Translations under genes and position numbers: made by a program
Origin: Balanoglossus misakiensis
Lineage: Eukaryota > Hemichordata
NCBI GenBank assembly: GCA_040954595.2
Contig: CM082582.2
Span: forward strand, 6,944,001-7,008,000
DNA length: 64,000 nt
Direction: 5' to 3'
Shown here: in pieces, positions 24,172 to 36,600 of the stretch
Layout of the letters: every line of letters starts with the position of its first letter
Numbering within the stretch: the first letter of the stretch is position 1
The notes under the pieces: model-generated
The model's input: only the letters and a program-made list of their open reading frames with translations
Told to the model about the DNA's origin: nothing
Databases searched by the model: none

Positions 24172-27100
24172 ATGTTCCGTGCTGTGTTATCTCGTAGATT
24201 TGTAAGTATAACTAGCTTGTGCGATAAAATGTTTGGATGTGAACTTTCAGAAGCAAACAATGTTGAATAAAGCGATCTCAGCAAGTGTGTTTCCAATGCC
24301 TGTGGTGTATCACTCTCTTCTCTCCAGTTATGGAAACACATGCAGCTATCTGTTGTTGGCGGGGGGGGGGGGGGGGCGTGTCAGCAGAGAGGGCGTACGT
24401 TTGATATAGTGCTAGCCTAGCTATGAAACCATTGTCCAAAAATGAAATTATTGACATGCATGTTTGTGTGCATTGAATGATTGAATTATGACAACCACTC
24501 ATTGCCTCCTAATTGAACATATTTCAGTGAGCAGAACAGATAAGCCTAAAAGAAGCTGTACTCAAAACAGAAGACAAGAGTGAGTCAGTACATACAAACA
24601 TTCATGCAGTTTTCTCTTTGCATTTATATTTCCCTAGAATGCAGCCTTACATAAACTCAGGCTGTTCTCATCGCAGACAGAAGGAGAAGTTAGAATATCT
24701 GCAATTTTGAAAGAGAAATTTCCAGCAGCAGAATCTGTGCAGGTGTCCGATATCTCAGGTGAGGTGTGCATGATTGTGATATGGACTCAAGTTTTGTTGG
24801 GATCAGATTTTGTTGGTTTGGCCATAGTAGAGGAACCATGAAAATGTGAAACACCCAATGAAATCTTTTGCCCAAACACCAAAGCAAAAAGCAATTTAGG
24901 GACCACCAGTGTCATAAAGTGCGCCACCTATGGCAAAAACTGAATCTGGCAATAGCACAAGTCATCAAAAAGTTACCAAAACTATAGCTTATATCAATTA
25001 CAGGAGTAGAATTGTTTGTTCTTGGTTGTTAATGATTTTGTTTGTTTGTTTGTTTGTTTGTTTTGACAGGTGGATGTGGAGCCATGTATGAAGTGAGGAT
25101 TGTGTCTGATGAGTTCAAAGGCAAGAGAACTGTTATGCAACACAGAATGGTGAACCAGGTAAAGAAAATATCTCAATGCCTCACATACCTAATGTCGCGA
25201 TACCATGATGGGTGTATCTGTAACACTCTTTTTGGAGTAGGCTCAAAAACAAGGAAATTCCAAAGTCCTCATTGTTTTAAGTCAAGTGTGACATGATGAC
25301 AGAGCCCGTTGTTTTTGTGTACTTTGATATCACTGGTCAGACAATAGCAGTCATCGAGGCGGGGTACATGTACCTGTTACTTCCTGGTCATAAATAAGTG
25401 TCACTTGTACCGGTAATTTAAGATACGTGATACATTGCAACTGTTACCGATGTGACTGACACATAGCAGGCAACTTTAAAATGTGTTGTTTTTGACATCA
25501 CTGGTATACAGCTGAGAGTCAATCATCGCGGGCATGCTTGACTGCGTACGTGAAGAATTTCCCCCTACTTTGTCTACATTGTCACAGTGGTACACCATGC
25601 GCCATCACTCAAGACACGTGTATGGTGCATTTATCTTCGTTGATTATTGTAAAAATGCACAGTATTGCGTTGAACACAAGTTATGTTGTTGGCTTGAGTT
25701 TTTCTTGAAATTGTTCACATCATCGATGTTAAGTACACCAAATTAATCTTTAAAAATAAGCATTGGAATTTTCGGGACAGCATGGGGATCAAGATGAACG
25801 AAATGTGTATCAGGTCGCCCTGAAAAAGTACACCAAAATGGCGACCTGTCTTTGGGTGTACCTCTACCCAAATCCTGACATACTCCCCAGCCTTCAACCA
25901 CGCGCGTCATACTCCGTCATTAGCTGAAATGATTGTTTCAGGCACTGCCAGGTTTACTGGTGTTCGTAGTGACAACGAGTCAACCTAGAGTCACCCGCTA
26001 CAATCATTGCAGCTAACACAGTCATGAGCCACCAATATGGAGCCACCTACATTGTCGCTAAGGGAGGCCCCTCAGTGCATAGTGATAGGATCATGCACCG
26101 GCTTCAAATGCAGTTACATTCATCACCATGTTATGTAATTTTATAGCAACCAAACGTAAGAGAAATATGCCACTTCAGATTTTAAAAAAATTATCAATGA
26201 CCTGTACTATATACATGTATCTGTAAACAAACACTTTAAACATTGTGGTCACACCCTCAGACTTTGATTAAACTTCTATAAATATATTTTGCTATTTTCA
26301 ACATTTTCTATGCACGTATGTGCGTTGGATGGGGGCGACAGATGCCTGTGAAATGCAGAGAGTTGAAGTGTCACAAGAATCAGCCATTTATCCCCATGAT
26401 CCCCGGCAGGATACAGCTCCACTAATATCATCTGATCTGGTGTTACATGACTTTTTTTCTAACTTTTTTTTTTGCTTTTGAGTTATGGAAGATGGAAGCT
26501 GACAAAATTTGCAATCATGGAGTGATTATGTTGCTGACTATACTGCATCCACATTCCAGTCTTACGTAGGAACTAGTCACAAAAATTTAAAAAGTTTCAA
26601 CAAGTTTGAGAATTGTTGGTTTGAAAGTGTATGTGTGTGTGTGTGTGTGTGGGGGGGGGGGGGTACAAGTCAAGTTGTTTGGGGATTTGACAGGAACCCC
26701 CCCCCCCCCAACAGATTATCTTACATGTATAAGTATGGGTATACTATTGTTCTGGGCAAATTATTTTATTATCTCGGCAAAGAAGTAAATTACCAGCGAG
26801 AACCATGAACCTTCACACTTATCACAGTGTCAATTATTTTGCAATTCGCTGCAGATAATACATTGTAACTGTATATGGACATTAACCCATCATACAGCAC
26901 TCCACCCATGATGTTGACGAGGTACATTGTTGTTCAGCATCACGCAGTAACCTTTTCCCACTGTAATAGCCTCTGCACTGGTTCCAAGATATTGATAAGA
27001 TAAAAGTCTGATTTTCAGAAATGTCATGATTCACTAACTCTTCAGTGGTTGATTGCTTACTTTTTAGTTTCCTATCGATCACACAGGCCGAGTCTTGAGA

Positions 27101-30100
27101 TGATATTTTTTCTCAGACATTGTGATTATTGCGAGACAAAATAAATCAGCTGCAAATAGAATCACAATATGCAATCAATCATACGCTGTTTGATAAATCT
27201 GGATTTTTTTATGAGAAGCATTCGAAAAAGAAGCCAAGCTGCGATTGCCTAAAAAGGAAAGAAAATATGGTATGCAATAAATTTGAATTTTGTGATATGT
27301 TTATTTGTTTTCTACAATCGTGTCAGAGTACCCTGTTATTTCATGATAACTTAAACACAGTAGTATAACATAAAAATAACTCATAAATTTTATGACGGCC
27401 ATTCAATACGCTGACATTTTTAGCTGATACAAACATAGGCTTGGTTAAAGGTCAGTTTAATGGGGGAGGGTGGGATTGCTGTTGCACAAAAATAACTGGT
27501 AGAGGGAATCGCTCTATATGCCTGTGTAAATTCTAACTGCACCATGATTGTGTACATGTATATCTACACTGGTATGATATAAGCGTTCTGTTCCTCATCG
27601 CAGTAAAAAAAAGTTGTTTAAAACACAGAGTAAATATTTGAGGTGATGTCAACACAAACAACTTGTCGGTAGTGACATTTATTGGGTCAGAGTGTTGCTG
27701 GGCTACTGTCGAAAGTCATATATCCCATTCTGATAAGCTTTTAATTTTTCATTCAAACAATCACAAAATGTGGCCATGTATGGACAAGGGCTCGATCTGT
27801 ACATGATGCATTGGTCATACCTGTCGTATATAGAGACTGATTCTATATACATGCGTGGCCATATTTTGTCTGCTGCGAAAGCAATGCAGATGAGAACTAA
27901 ATAAAACCATTACAAACTCATGCAACATCCAGCACAACATAAAACTCTTCATTCGTCACTCTTAAAAACACACGTATGTACATAAAGGTACAGTATTTTA
28001 CCACAGTAGGGTACAGCAATACAGGTAAATTATAAAGTGCAGAATGGTTTGTACAATGTAGTTTATCATTGCTTTTGATTTACAAATGGTTTTGTTTTTT
28101 TTTTCAAAAAAATTCTATATTGTTTGACAGATATTTGGTAGATTTTGTCCCACTTTTTTTTTCTTTTTTTTTTGGGGGGGGGGGCCCTTTTCAGTTTAGT
28201 TTACAAACCTGTAAAATTTTAAAAGAGATATATCATTCACATTTTTAACATGGTGATGTAATAAAGTGGATAATCAGCCACTAACAGGCATATTGTTAGG
28301 TTTCTTCCTGCACACCTGGAAATTCGGCTGCGAGGTCGAAGGTCGCGTGGAGATTGATTGGCTGCAAGAAGGGATTTCCCCTAGTCTGTACCTGGATTCC
28401 CTAAACTCAGATGTTTACAAGGAAGATTAACGCAAATGAAAGGCGAGACCATTGAGTCCAGTTTAGAAACCGACCGGAATCCAGACCTGGATTCAAAGAA
28501 ATACTGAGTTGAAGTTACCAATAGAAGAGTAATACAAAGCCCAATCAGGGGACCTGGTCGAATGTTTCCTAAAATAATTACCACACGGATGGGTAACGTT
28601 GGACAAAAAGCGCACTGTGCAGAGAAATAGACTTCGTTCAGACTAGGGGGTTCATTGATGCACTGCACACGTACATGTGCTTCCAGTGAAAGTGTGAATT
28701 CAATGTTTCATTCATCACGCGCCAACAATCTCCCACATTCAAAAACCACACATGTTGAGTGCAGAGAATGTACCGCCCTCACACCGTAACAATCGGCACA
28801 GGCGGTTAATGTGCTACAGTTGTGTGAATGACAAAATGGCTGCCCATGGTAACACTATGCTGTAGCAGTTAGTAACAGTTCATGCAGGTAGTTTCTCGTC
28901 AAAACATGAAATCAATCCTAACATGGAATTTCCAGTATGCTAAAATTGGTATGTGTTTATATATATATTATGACTTTGTTATGTGTATTGTACGTTAACT
29001 TCCATTACAAGATGTGAAATGCACAGTGAATTAACTGTATGTCTGCAATCGTTCTATGCTTCCTGTTTGTGCTGGGGCTGTTCCTGTTAACCCAAAGTTG
29101 GGGGTTTTAACGGGGGATTTTAGAGGCCATTATACAACCAAGGTTGAATGAATAGAGCTGCTATTCGGATTGACACTATTACTGCACATGGCTATAAATG
29201 GACATGAAAGGGACGCCATAACAAAATGAAGTCGGTGCATGGGACATTAAGTGTCGAAGAATGAAATTATGAATGAAGGCTGTCTCAAGTTGCACCCATT
29301 GTGTGAGATGCAAACAGGTGACCATTCAGGGCTTCTTTGCCAAGGGAGTGTTAAGGTGTCTATCTGTTTATCCTTCCTTGGCAACAGTCAAACATAACAT
29401 GAAATCTTTTCAGTCGAACACCAGTCAGAGACATGTGCGGAATACTCCATTGCTTCATAAAACTGAAGTACCGGTACATCAGGCCGGTGCAGTTGAATAC
29501 TGTGTATTGTGAGTGTACGAGTTTGATTTCGGAGAATGTCCTACATGAAAAAGTCACCACGAACCAAAACAAAAGTCCACCATGATTGAATTCTGCAAGA
29601 AGAAGAAATATGGCATTTTGTTTACAGACTGTCAAACATGTGGTGTGAAGTCAGAATGTAAAGTTATATTATTAATATCATTTTAAACACAGAATTTCAA
29701 AAAAATGACAGGTTTTACCAGTACATACATTTGTAGCACACTACAAACCAAATCTGTGCAAAAAAATGCAAATCAGCTATTTTCAATATTAGCTATCTCA
29801 GGATATGCAAATTCATACCAATTCTACTGCATATAAATCCTGATTATGATAAGCTTATCTAAACCGGTTCTCTTGTATTTGTGTAAAGGGGTGTTTTGTT
29901 TGTAGACGTGATTTTCCCTCTCTTTTGTCATTTTTTGTCCCCCTGTACATAGCCCTGAGCGATCTTACTGATATAGGGCTGTGTGTCCGTCTGTCTATCC
30001 ATCCGTCATCTCTGCCTGTGATGTACTCATGCATCAGCAGCTAGGACTTGTGACCTGTGTGGACTGCTGGTTTAGTTTTTGACGAATTTACGTCTGGGGT

Positions 30101-32894
30101 GAAAGTACGTGTAGCTGATGGCAGCCTGATAAATTACGACATAGCCCTAATCACACCTCTATTACAAACAAGGATTGTGTAAATCACTTACAAATTACTA
30201 CCCTGCACAAAAGAAAAGTGTAACCAAAAATAGAGTTGTTGATGCGTTGCGGTACCAACAAATCTCTTATTTACTGGCTGCAATTATCAGACGCGTGTAA
30301 GCTAACACGTACGATATATGTGCAGCAACCATGTGTGAATTGTGGTGGCTTATGTCAACCTGTGTGGGTGCTGCAGTGTGTCTGCAACGTGGCTGCTCAG
30401 TTGATGATTGCGGTAGCGCTGTGTGCCTATTCACTGCGTCTGCAGTGCCAGCCAAGCTTTAACCCTTTCACCCCCAGTTCCCTCTTCAGAGGTCCAGCCT
30501 CACCATAGAAATCAATGAGTTTGGACTGAACCAATGGCAGTGAAAGGGTTTTAAGCTGCATCTGATCACGTGTCTGATAGTGAGTAGGAAGAACGTAGCG
30601 ACAGCTTGAATGATGTGATATCCCGTTTGTAGGACATGAGAGTAGAAATGAATAAATGGAAGAGACCGATTATTCATTTTGGCTATTTTCTTCACTCTCG
30701 TGTCTACAAGTACCAGTGGGATGGAAGTTTTGTGTGGTTGAACGTTGATTCACTATATATCCACATGTACACTAACATTAACAGTGTCTTGTATCAAACA
30801 TAATTAATGGGAAAAGGGCAGCGAGAGAGAGACTTTGCCCCTTTAAGTGGAAAGGATATGTGCTGTTCAAGCAAAATAAATCTCTTATTGACTGACAGTC
30901 AAAGGATGAATGTCTTGCTGTGGATCGTGAGAAAGGGAAAAAAATAGAAGCAGGTCACTTCCTTGGTTTCTCTTAACTTCCTGAGAACCCAGGAATGTTG
31001 GCACTGATAATGGCCAGGCACCTGTAATACCATTTATACATGTAGTTTTAATTTGTACAATCTGTCCTGGTAGCTTGCAGCCTTTGCAGTCTTAATACTG
31101 ATTGATCGATACCATCCATTTTAGCTCCAGTATTCACACACACACATGCCAGAGCCAATGCTGTCTGTCTGTTTGTCCATGGGCATATTGTCTTAAGAAC
31201 AGCTGATCAGATTGTCATCAAATTTGGAACCTACATTTGTTTGGAAACCACGTCATTAATATAATCAGCCAATAACTAATTGTTTCACTGTATGAGTGCC
31301 ACTGTTGCCATTTTATTAAAAGAACACTTTGCATTGTTTTGAACCCTTTCAAGTGCTGTTACTTTATTGCCTAACTACTACAGTATAATGGACAATTTAC
31401 CACCAGTGGCAAAATAAACGTTTTTATGTGAGTCGAGGAGGAAGAAAGTGAAAAATTACCTATAAGTCTGCTGATACAAAGCATGTTTATTTTATTGTGG
31501 ACTGTGAACCCTTTAATGTTCGTGCTAGGTGATTGTTGAAAGGTGTAAGACCCTGTCCATCCCACAGCAGATATATTAACAACAACAAGATCAATCTCTG
31601 GCATAACGCCCACAAGGAAGTAAAATCAGCCTTTTCTGGCTTTATGCAGGTGACAGGTTCCAGTCCCTGGTCTCGAGGGACTAGAACCAATTAACAGTTG
31701 CACCTCTACCGGAAAGACTATATTTCTCAGTGCTTCTGCAGTCAGCACTTAGAGTTGTTTGTATGGGTACAGGTAGTCCCCAATGGCAGAGTCTTGGGGA
31801 CTTACAGATTGGGACCCACGCCTGTATGCCTCTCTGTACAGATCAGGGGGGGGGGGGGGGGGGGGGGTAGGAGGAACCAATTTGTAAGAATATACCAGTG
31901 TACCCCCCTTGACAAAAACACTGTTTGCATTGCCAAGAGATGATTGACGAAGGGATTCAGTATCACTATACATAGAATCAAAATCTATAATATTTATGTC
32001 CTGTTATCGATCGAACATTCAAATATGGCGATTAGGAAATCCAGATGAAGATTGGCGGGTAAATTTATCGCTTCAGGTATCGAGCATTACAATATGTTAC
32101 CATTTATCAGTACGGTATAACTACATTCAAAAGCCAATGAGATTTGACTTCAGCTAACCTCTCAACACCTGCTTATCAATCAATACACGAGCAAACATAT
32201 TTGTCGGCACAACACACAGCACATTCTTATCATCATTGCCAACCGTTGAAATGTTAAATCAGGAAATTAGCAAAAGGATAAATTACTTTGCGTGATCATT
32301 ACACAATGACCTGCATCCGGAGCATCAGAGGTCAAACGCGATTGCGTTAAGGTTGAGCTTTGTTTACATGTATGCCGTCATTCATTTGAAGAGAGAGAAG
32401 CGATAGAGAGCTGCTTCACATAGCGCATGGTTGATTTACGGTACGTTTCAGACTAGATGGACACCATATTGCAATACAAGATTTTATGTAGTTTGTGGCA
32501 ATCAGACATCATGTCTCACAACATTTATTTTCATCATCATCATCATCATTATCATCATCATCGTCATCATCATCATCATTATCATCATCATCGTCATCAT
32601 CACCATCATCATCATGCATAATGATCATCATCATCATCGTCGTCGTCATCATCACCATCATCATCATGCATCATGATCATCATCATCATCGTCGTCGTCA
32701 TCATCACCATCATCATCATGCATAATGATCATCATCATCATCATCATCATCATCAATCAATCATCATCATCATCAGCATCATCATCGTCATCATCATCGT
32801 CGTCATCATCATCATCATCATCGTCATCATCATCATCATCATCATCAATCAATCATCATCAGCATCATCATCGTCATCATCATCATCATCGTCG

Positions 32895-32926
<32 letters not shown>

Positions 32927-33402
32927 TTTATCAGCACAACCACAACCATCATCATCATCACCACTACCACTCAGCATCACCGTCATCATCTTCACAAATG
33001 TTTACAGTAAACATTGCTGAAAGTCTATTTGTGACACACAATCCTGAACCGCCCTAACCCTACTGACCACCGCCACAATTTGGTTCAGCCCCATTGATTT
33101 TTATTGAGTGGTAGGCTGGACTCGTAAAGGGAAAATGGCGAATTGCTAGAAGTAGGCAGAGCATAACACCATCTTGCCTTAACACAAATTGTATGTGTCA
33201 CCAAAAGTAGCTGACTTTCTCTCTGTGTGAAATGTTGTTGTCCTCAGTGTTGGAAATTGGATATGTTATACATGAGGATTTTGTAAAACCTTTGTCATTC
33301 TTTTCATCTTTGCAGGCGTTGGCAGAGGAAGTTAAAGAGATGCACGGACTTCGCATTCACACTCTGACGGCAGAACAAGCGGGCCGGGATGCAGCATCGT
33401 GA
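24172..33402 (+). CDS. BOLA3: BolA family member 3, mitochondrial Fe-S cluster factor
   Basis: Four exons, 24172-24201, 24638-24758, 25070-25158 and 33316-33402, give 108 aa, close to the 107 of human BOLA3. Exon 1 is only ten codons ([10 protein letters not shown]), the start of a mitochondrial transit peptide. The BolA domain follows: [53 protein letters not shown], then [15 protein letters not shown]. Cys53 in GGCGAMYE and His90 in EMHGLR are the residues expected to coordinate a [2Fe-2S] cluster with GLRX5. BOLA3 works late in mitochondrial Fe-S delivery and supports lipoate synthesis and complexes I and II. The third intron is 8.2 kb and full of simple repeats and small elements. All junctions are GT-AG and in phase. 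Confidence 0.96.
24361..24376. repeat. Poly-G tract (G16)
   Basis: Uninterrupted guanine run in BOLA3 intron 1. Similar runs occur throughout the window, for example at 26651-26662, 31846-31867, 44049-44062 and 53892-53906. Confidence 0.9.
30459..30554. mobile_element. MITE with TTAA ends and CCCTTTCAC inverted repeats
   Basis: The sequence runs TTAACCCTTTCACCCCCAG to CAGTGAAAGGGTTTTAA, about 96 bp. A related copy in the opposite orientation lies at 57718-57795. TTAA target sites and CCC-starting ends are the hallmark of piggyBac-type elements. No transposase is present. Confidence 0.6.
31846..31867. repeat. Poly-G tract (G22)
   Basis: The longest G homopolymer in the window, inside BOLA3 intron 3. 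Confidence 0.9.
32530..32934. repeat. Compound (ATC)n satellite with a 52-bp higher-order unit
   Basis: About 400 bp of ATC, GTC and ACC trinucleotides. ATGCAT landmarks at 32614, 32666 and 32718 mark two complete 52-bp units. The pair AATCAATC recurs at about 32754 and 32846, indicating a second, roughly 92-bp repeat level. Because 52 is not a multiple of three, the apparent His/Ile/Ser open frames here are an artefact of the repeat. Confidence 0.95.
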
Positions 33403-33655
33403 TAATTATTGACAAAAAATATGAAGAGGGTTAATACCAAGGCAATTTCACTGTCGCAAATAGTTTTTTTTTCACACACAAATTTCATTTTATCATCTGT
33501 GTAAGTTTCTGTCAAACTTTTAAAGATTAGAAGTAAGAGAGGATCTCTTGTACAGGGTTACACCAAAGGGTAATGGGAATCTGTTCCTGATTTATAGGTT
33601 TTGAAAAAGTGCCAAAAACCTGCAGGTACAAATTGTTGTGTAACAAGAGAATGTA

Positions 33656-33661
33656 AATAAA
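33656..33661 (+). terminator. BOLA3: Poly(A) signal of BOLA3
   Basis: AATAAA 254 bases after the BOLA3 stop codon. Confidence 0.7.
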
Positions 33662-36600
33662 AAATTTCTCTTGTTTTTGAAAGAATGTTGGCTCACAGAG
33701 TCTTTCTCCGGTGAACTCAAATGGGTGAGCTTAGTCTCAAATAACATTTTTTCTTCTCAATTTTGAAAACACAGATATACACACAGCAGCATAAGAATGC
33801 CAGCTAGTATGTTTTGTATGACTGTTTCATGCCGGGATCAGATGATCCGTGTTTTCCCAGTACGGTTAGATTACCAGGAACTCCAGATGATTTACGCAGT
33901 CCCCAACGCGCCTCCTTCAGTTCCAAATGTTTTCACCAAGAGGCTATCAGAAATAAGTCGTAGTCACCGGAGCTTATTAACTTGTTTTTACATTTGTGTT
34001 CCTCCTCTGTAACTTTTTATGGCTTGATTTATGTCTGATGCTGGTCCCGCTCTGAAAAAAAGTCTGACCGAATCATTCATTCATCAACCATAAGCTAGCC
34101 GGGGCACTTTACCAAACATACGTACGTGCGCACTCCTTGAGAATCCAGTAAACAAAATTCCTGGAGTTCTGCATTGTGGCAAAGAATTCAATTACTGTAG
34201 GCTGTTTTCTTTTATTAGATCCCACGTGCAAAGCTCTTGGTGGCAGATGACGCTATTGTCTTACAGGGTCAAAATAGCCACTATAAAGTGAACTCTACTG
34301 TAAATTTTCTTTTGGGGCTTTCTAGATTTAGAGTTTTATTGAAGTGTTCATCTCGGGGCGATGCCCTTTTCAGGTTGAAATAGTGCAGCCTGTATTTCAT
34401 GCATAGCAGTTACGCATGTCGACTTTTGTGGAAATGGACCTCTGAAAAAATACCACAGCCAAACCTTTTACTGACAAAAACCGATATGGATGATCGATAT
34501 GTGACAGGAAAACTAAACTGAAATCAGGAAGCGTGCCTAGTTTAGCAATTTTGATAGCTCGGCAAAGTTTTGTATCCAGGCCATACTGTCATATCGTTGC
34601 AATTTCCAATTGAAGAAAAAATACGTTGGTAAATAAATGCATAGACCTTGCAACTCCAGGGACCACAGTGGATACCAGCTTTTCAGTACCCTGCTGACTG
34701 AATCAACTGGTTTGCCTGGATAGAAACTTTGCAAGTCACCTGAGTGTAGGTTTCTCAGGTGGGTCATTGCGAATGATTCAAAATGAAATAAAAAATACTT
34801 GAAATAGAATTGCTGTTTCAGTTTCTGTTTCAACTCGCACTTCCTCAGCATTTGTTCCAGAGAATTACATTTTCCTTGAGGTGAAGGACAGTTTTGAGGT
34901 AAATCGAAACAGAAATGTCAGCATTAAGCAAACACAAGTACTTATACACTTTGGATACAACACAGGATTATCATAGTGGTGTAGGGAAGTACTGATTAAA
35001 AACCGATAGCTTCTTTTGAGTTTAATGCTTTATATGTACGCCGTGGTCTCTTTTACAACAAACTCAGTGTTCACGATGTGTCATAATTTGTGAGAATGTG
35101 TCCTGAGAATATAGAACGACTATAGCCCAAGGGAAATAGTCACATCATCTGTTACATGGTCACGTGATCTATGACCGCGCTTGCTTTGGCGCGATCGCGC
35201 GAGAATGCGCGAGATGTCATCTTCATGAGTGTCAGCTCCTGAATCAGTTTCTATGGTGATTTTCCGGACTAAAATTGATAATATTAGTAAGACTGTCGGG
35301 AACAATTTCGGGGAACAACTGGCTCACTTTCCAAGACCCTTTCTCAAGAGCTTCTGTAAATCAAGTCGCAGTTCTCGCAAATGCCGTTAATTATATGTTT
35401 TTTACTAGTCACAAACAGCCGGCATATAGCCACACAACCATCCTTGGTCCGGTTGCTAGGTGTACGCCTTGCGACTGCGTATCACACCAACTCGTATCTG
35501 CTATGGTAACCCTGACACAGCGCGTGTTAGTTATCAAACTATTTCCTCATCGTCCCAGCCTACAGAACAATTGATTTCATCTCGGAGTTTGATTCCAAAA
35601 CAGTCAGTCCAAAGGCTCCACGATAACAAGGAATTTCTGCGTGGTTCTCCGAATTCTGTAATCCATTGAAGTGCCCTGTTATCCTGTAGGTCGCGGTATA
35701 TAGTGTATAATATTAATGGTAATCGCGGGTTAACCATTTTCACAAAACCTTCCCGTTTGGATAGGAGCATTCCACCCCAAATGAATTTGCGCGATACCCC
35801 GATATCGATCTATTATATTATGGTCATCCTTAAAGGCCCAAGATTTGACCCACTGTTGAAATAATTACGGGCATGTACAAGGCCACGAGTGTTCCCGTTT
35901 TCCCGGTCTTTTAACATTTGCGAGAGTATTTTGGTACTTGTGATGTCAACAATCAGCCCTTTTTAGAAGTTTGACACGCCAGTTCTCGCAAATAAATCTG
36001 ATATAAAGAAAAAAGCTCTTCAATAAAACAACGGGCCACCGTGGATGTGGTTGAAAAGGAAAATTAATGATAACCAAAATTTGTACCTGATTGTTTCACA
36101 AGTGAAGTTATTGAGAGAGAAAAAACGTGCTATTTTTATATGATATCCCGTAATGGAAACGAGAATCAAAAATAGGCCCCGTCCTGCTAGAGTGCTTCTT
36201 CATTTCAGTCAAACGTCCTGCAATGTTAATGTGTGTGTGTTTTTTTTTCAACGAGATGTGTAATACATTCTGTGGTTGATGGTCTTTCCACGAAGGTGGA
36301 TAGTTTACTGCGCAGAAAAGTGACCCCGCACGCCGCATGGTGCATCAAACACTCGTAGGAATATATTTTAGCACATGCGGTGATGGTATTACTGGCTATT
36401 TATAATACGTATACTTACTAAAATCCGCCGGATGCATCCGGGATCTCTGGCGTATAGATGACAGGGAAATGTTTTGTTGCAGAAGTGAGACAGGCTATAT
36501 ACCTGGAGTGATTTAGTCTCTGTCTGCTAATGAACGTATAAGCTTGATCCACCGAGATTACGTCCAGCTGCGCGCTTAACTTTGAGTTAATTCGCCTATT

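Larger units (their letters stand above)
25159..33315. other. Large third intron of BOLA3
   Basis: This 8.2-kb intron holds no recognised exon of another gene. It contains a (GT)n/poly-G/poly-C cluster at 26631-26710, a piggyBac-like MITE at 30459-30554, a G22 run at 31846-31867 and the long (ATC)n tract at 32530-32934. A weak inverted repeat (CCCCTAGTCTG against CAGACTAGGGG) brackets about 28378-28651. Confidence 0.7.

Noticed and set aside
32431-33057. Open frames rich in His, Ile or Ser
   Set aside because: They are translations of the ATC microsatellite in the BOLA3 intron, with no start context or splice support.
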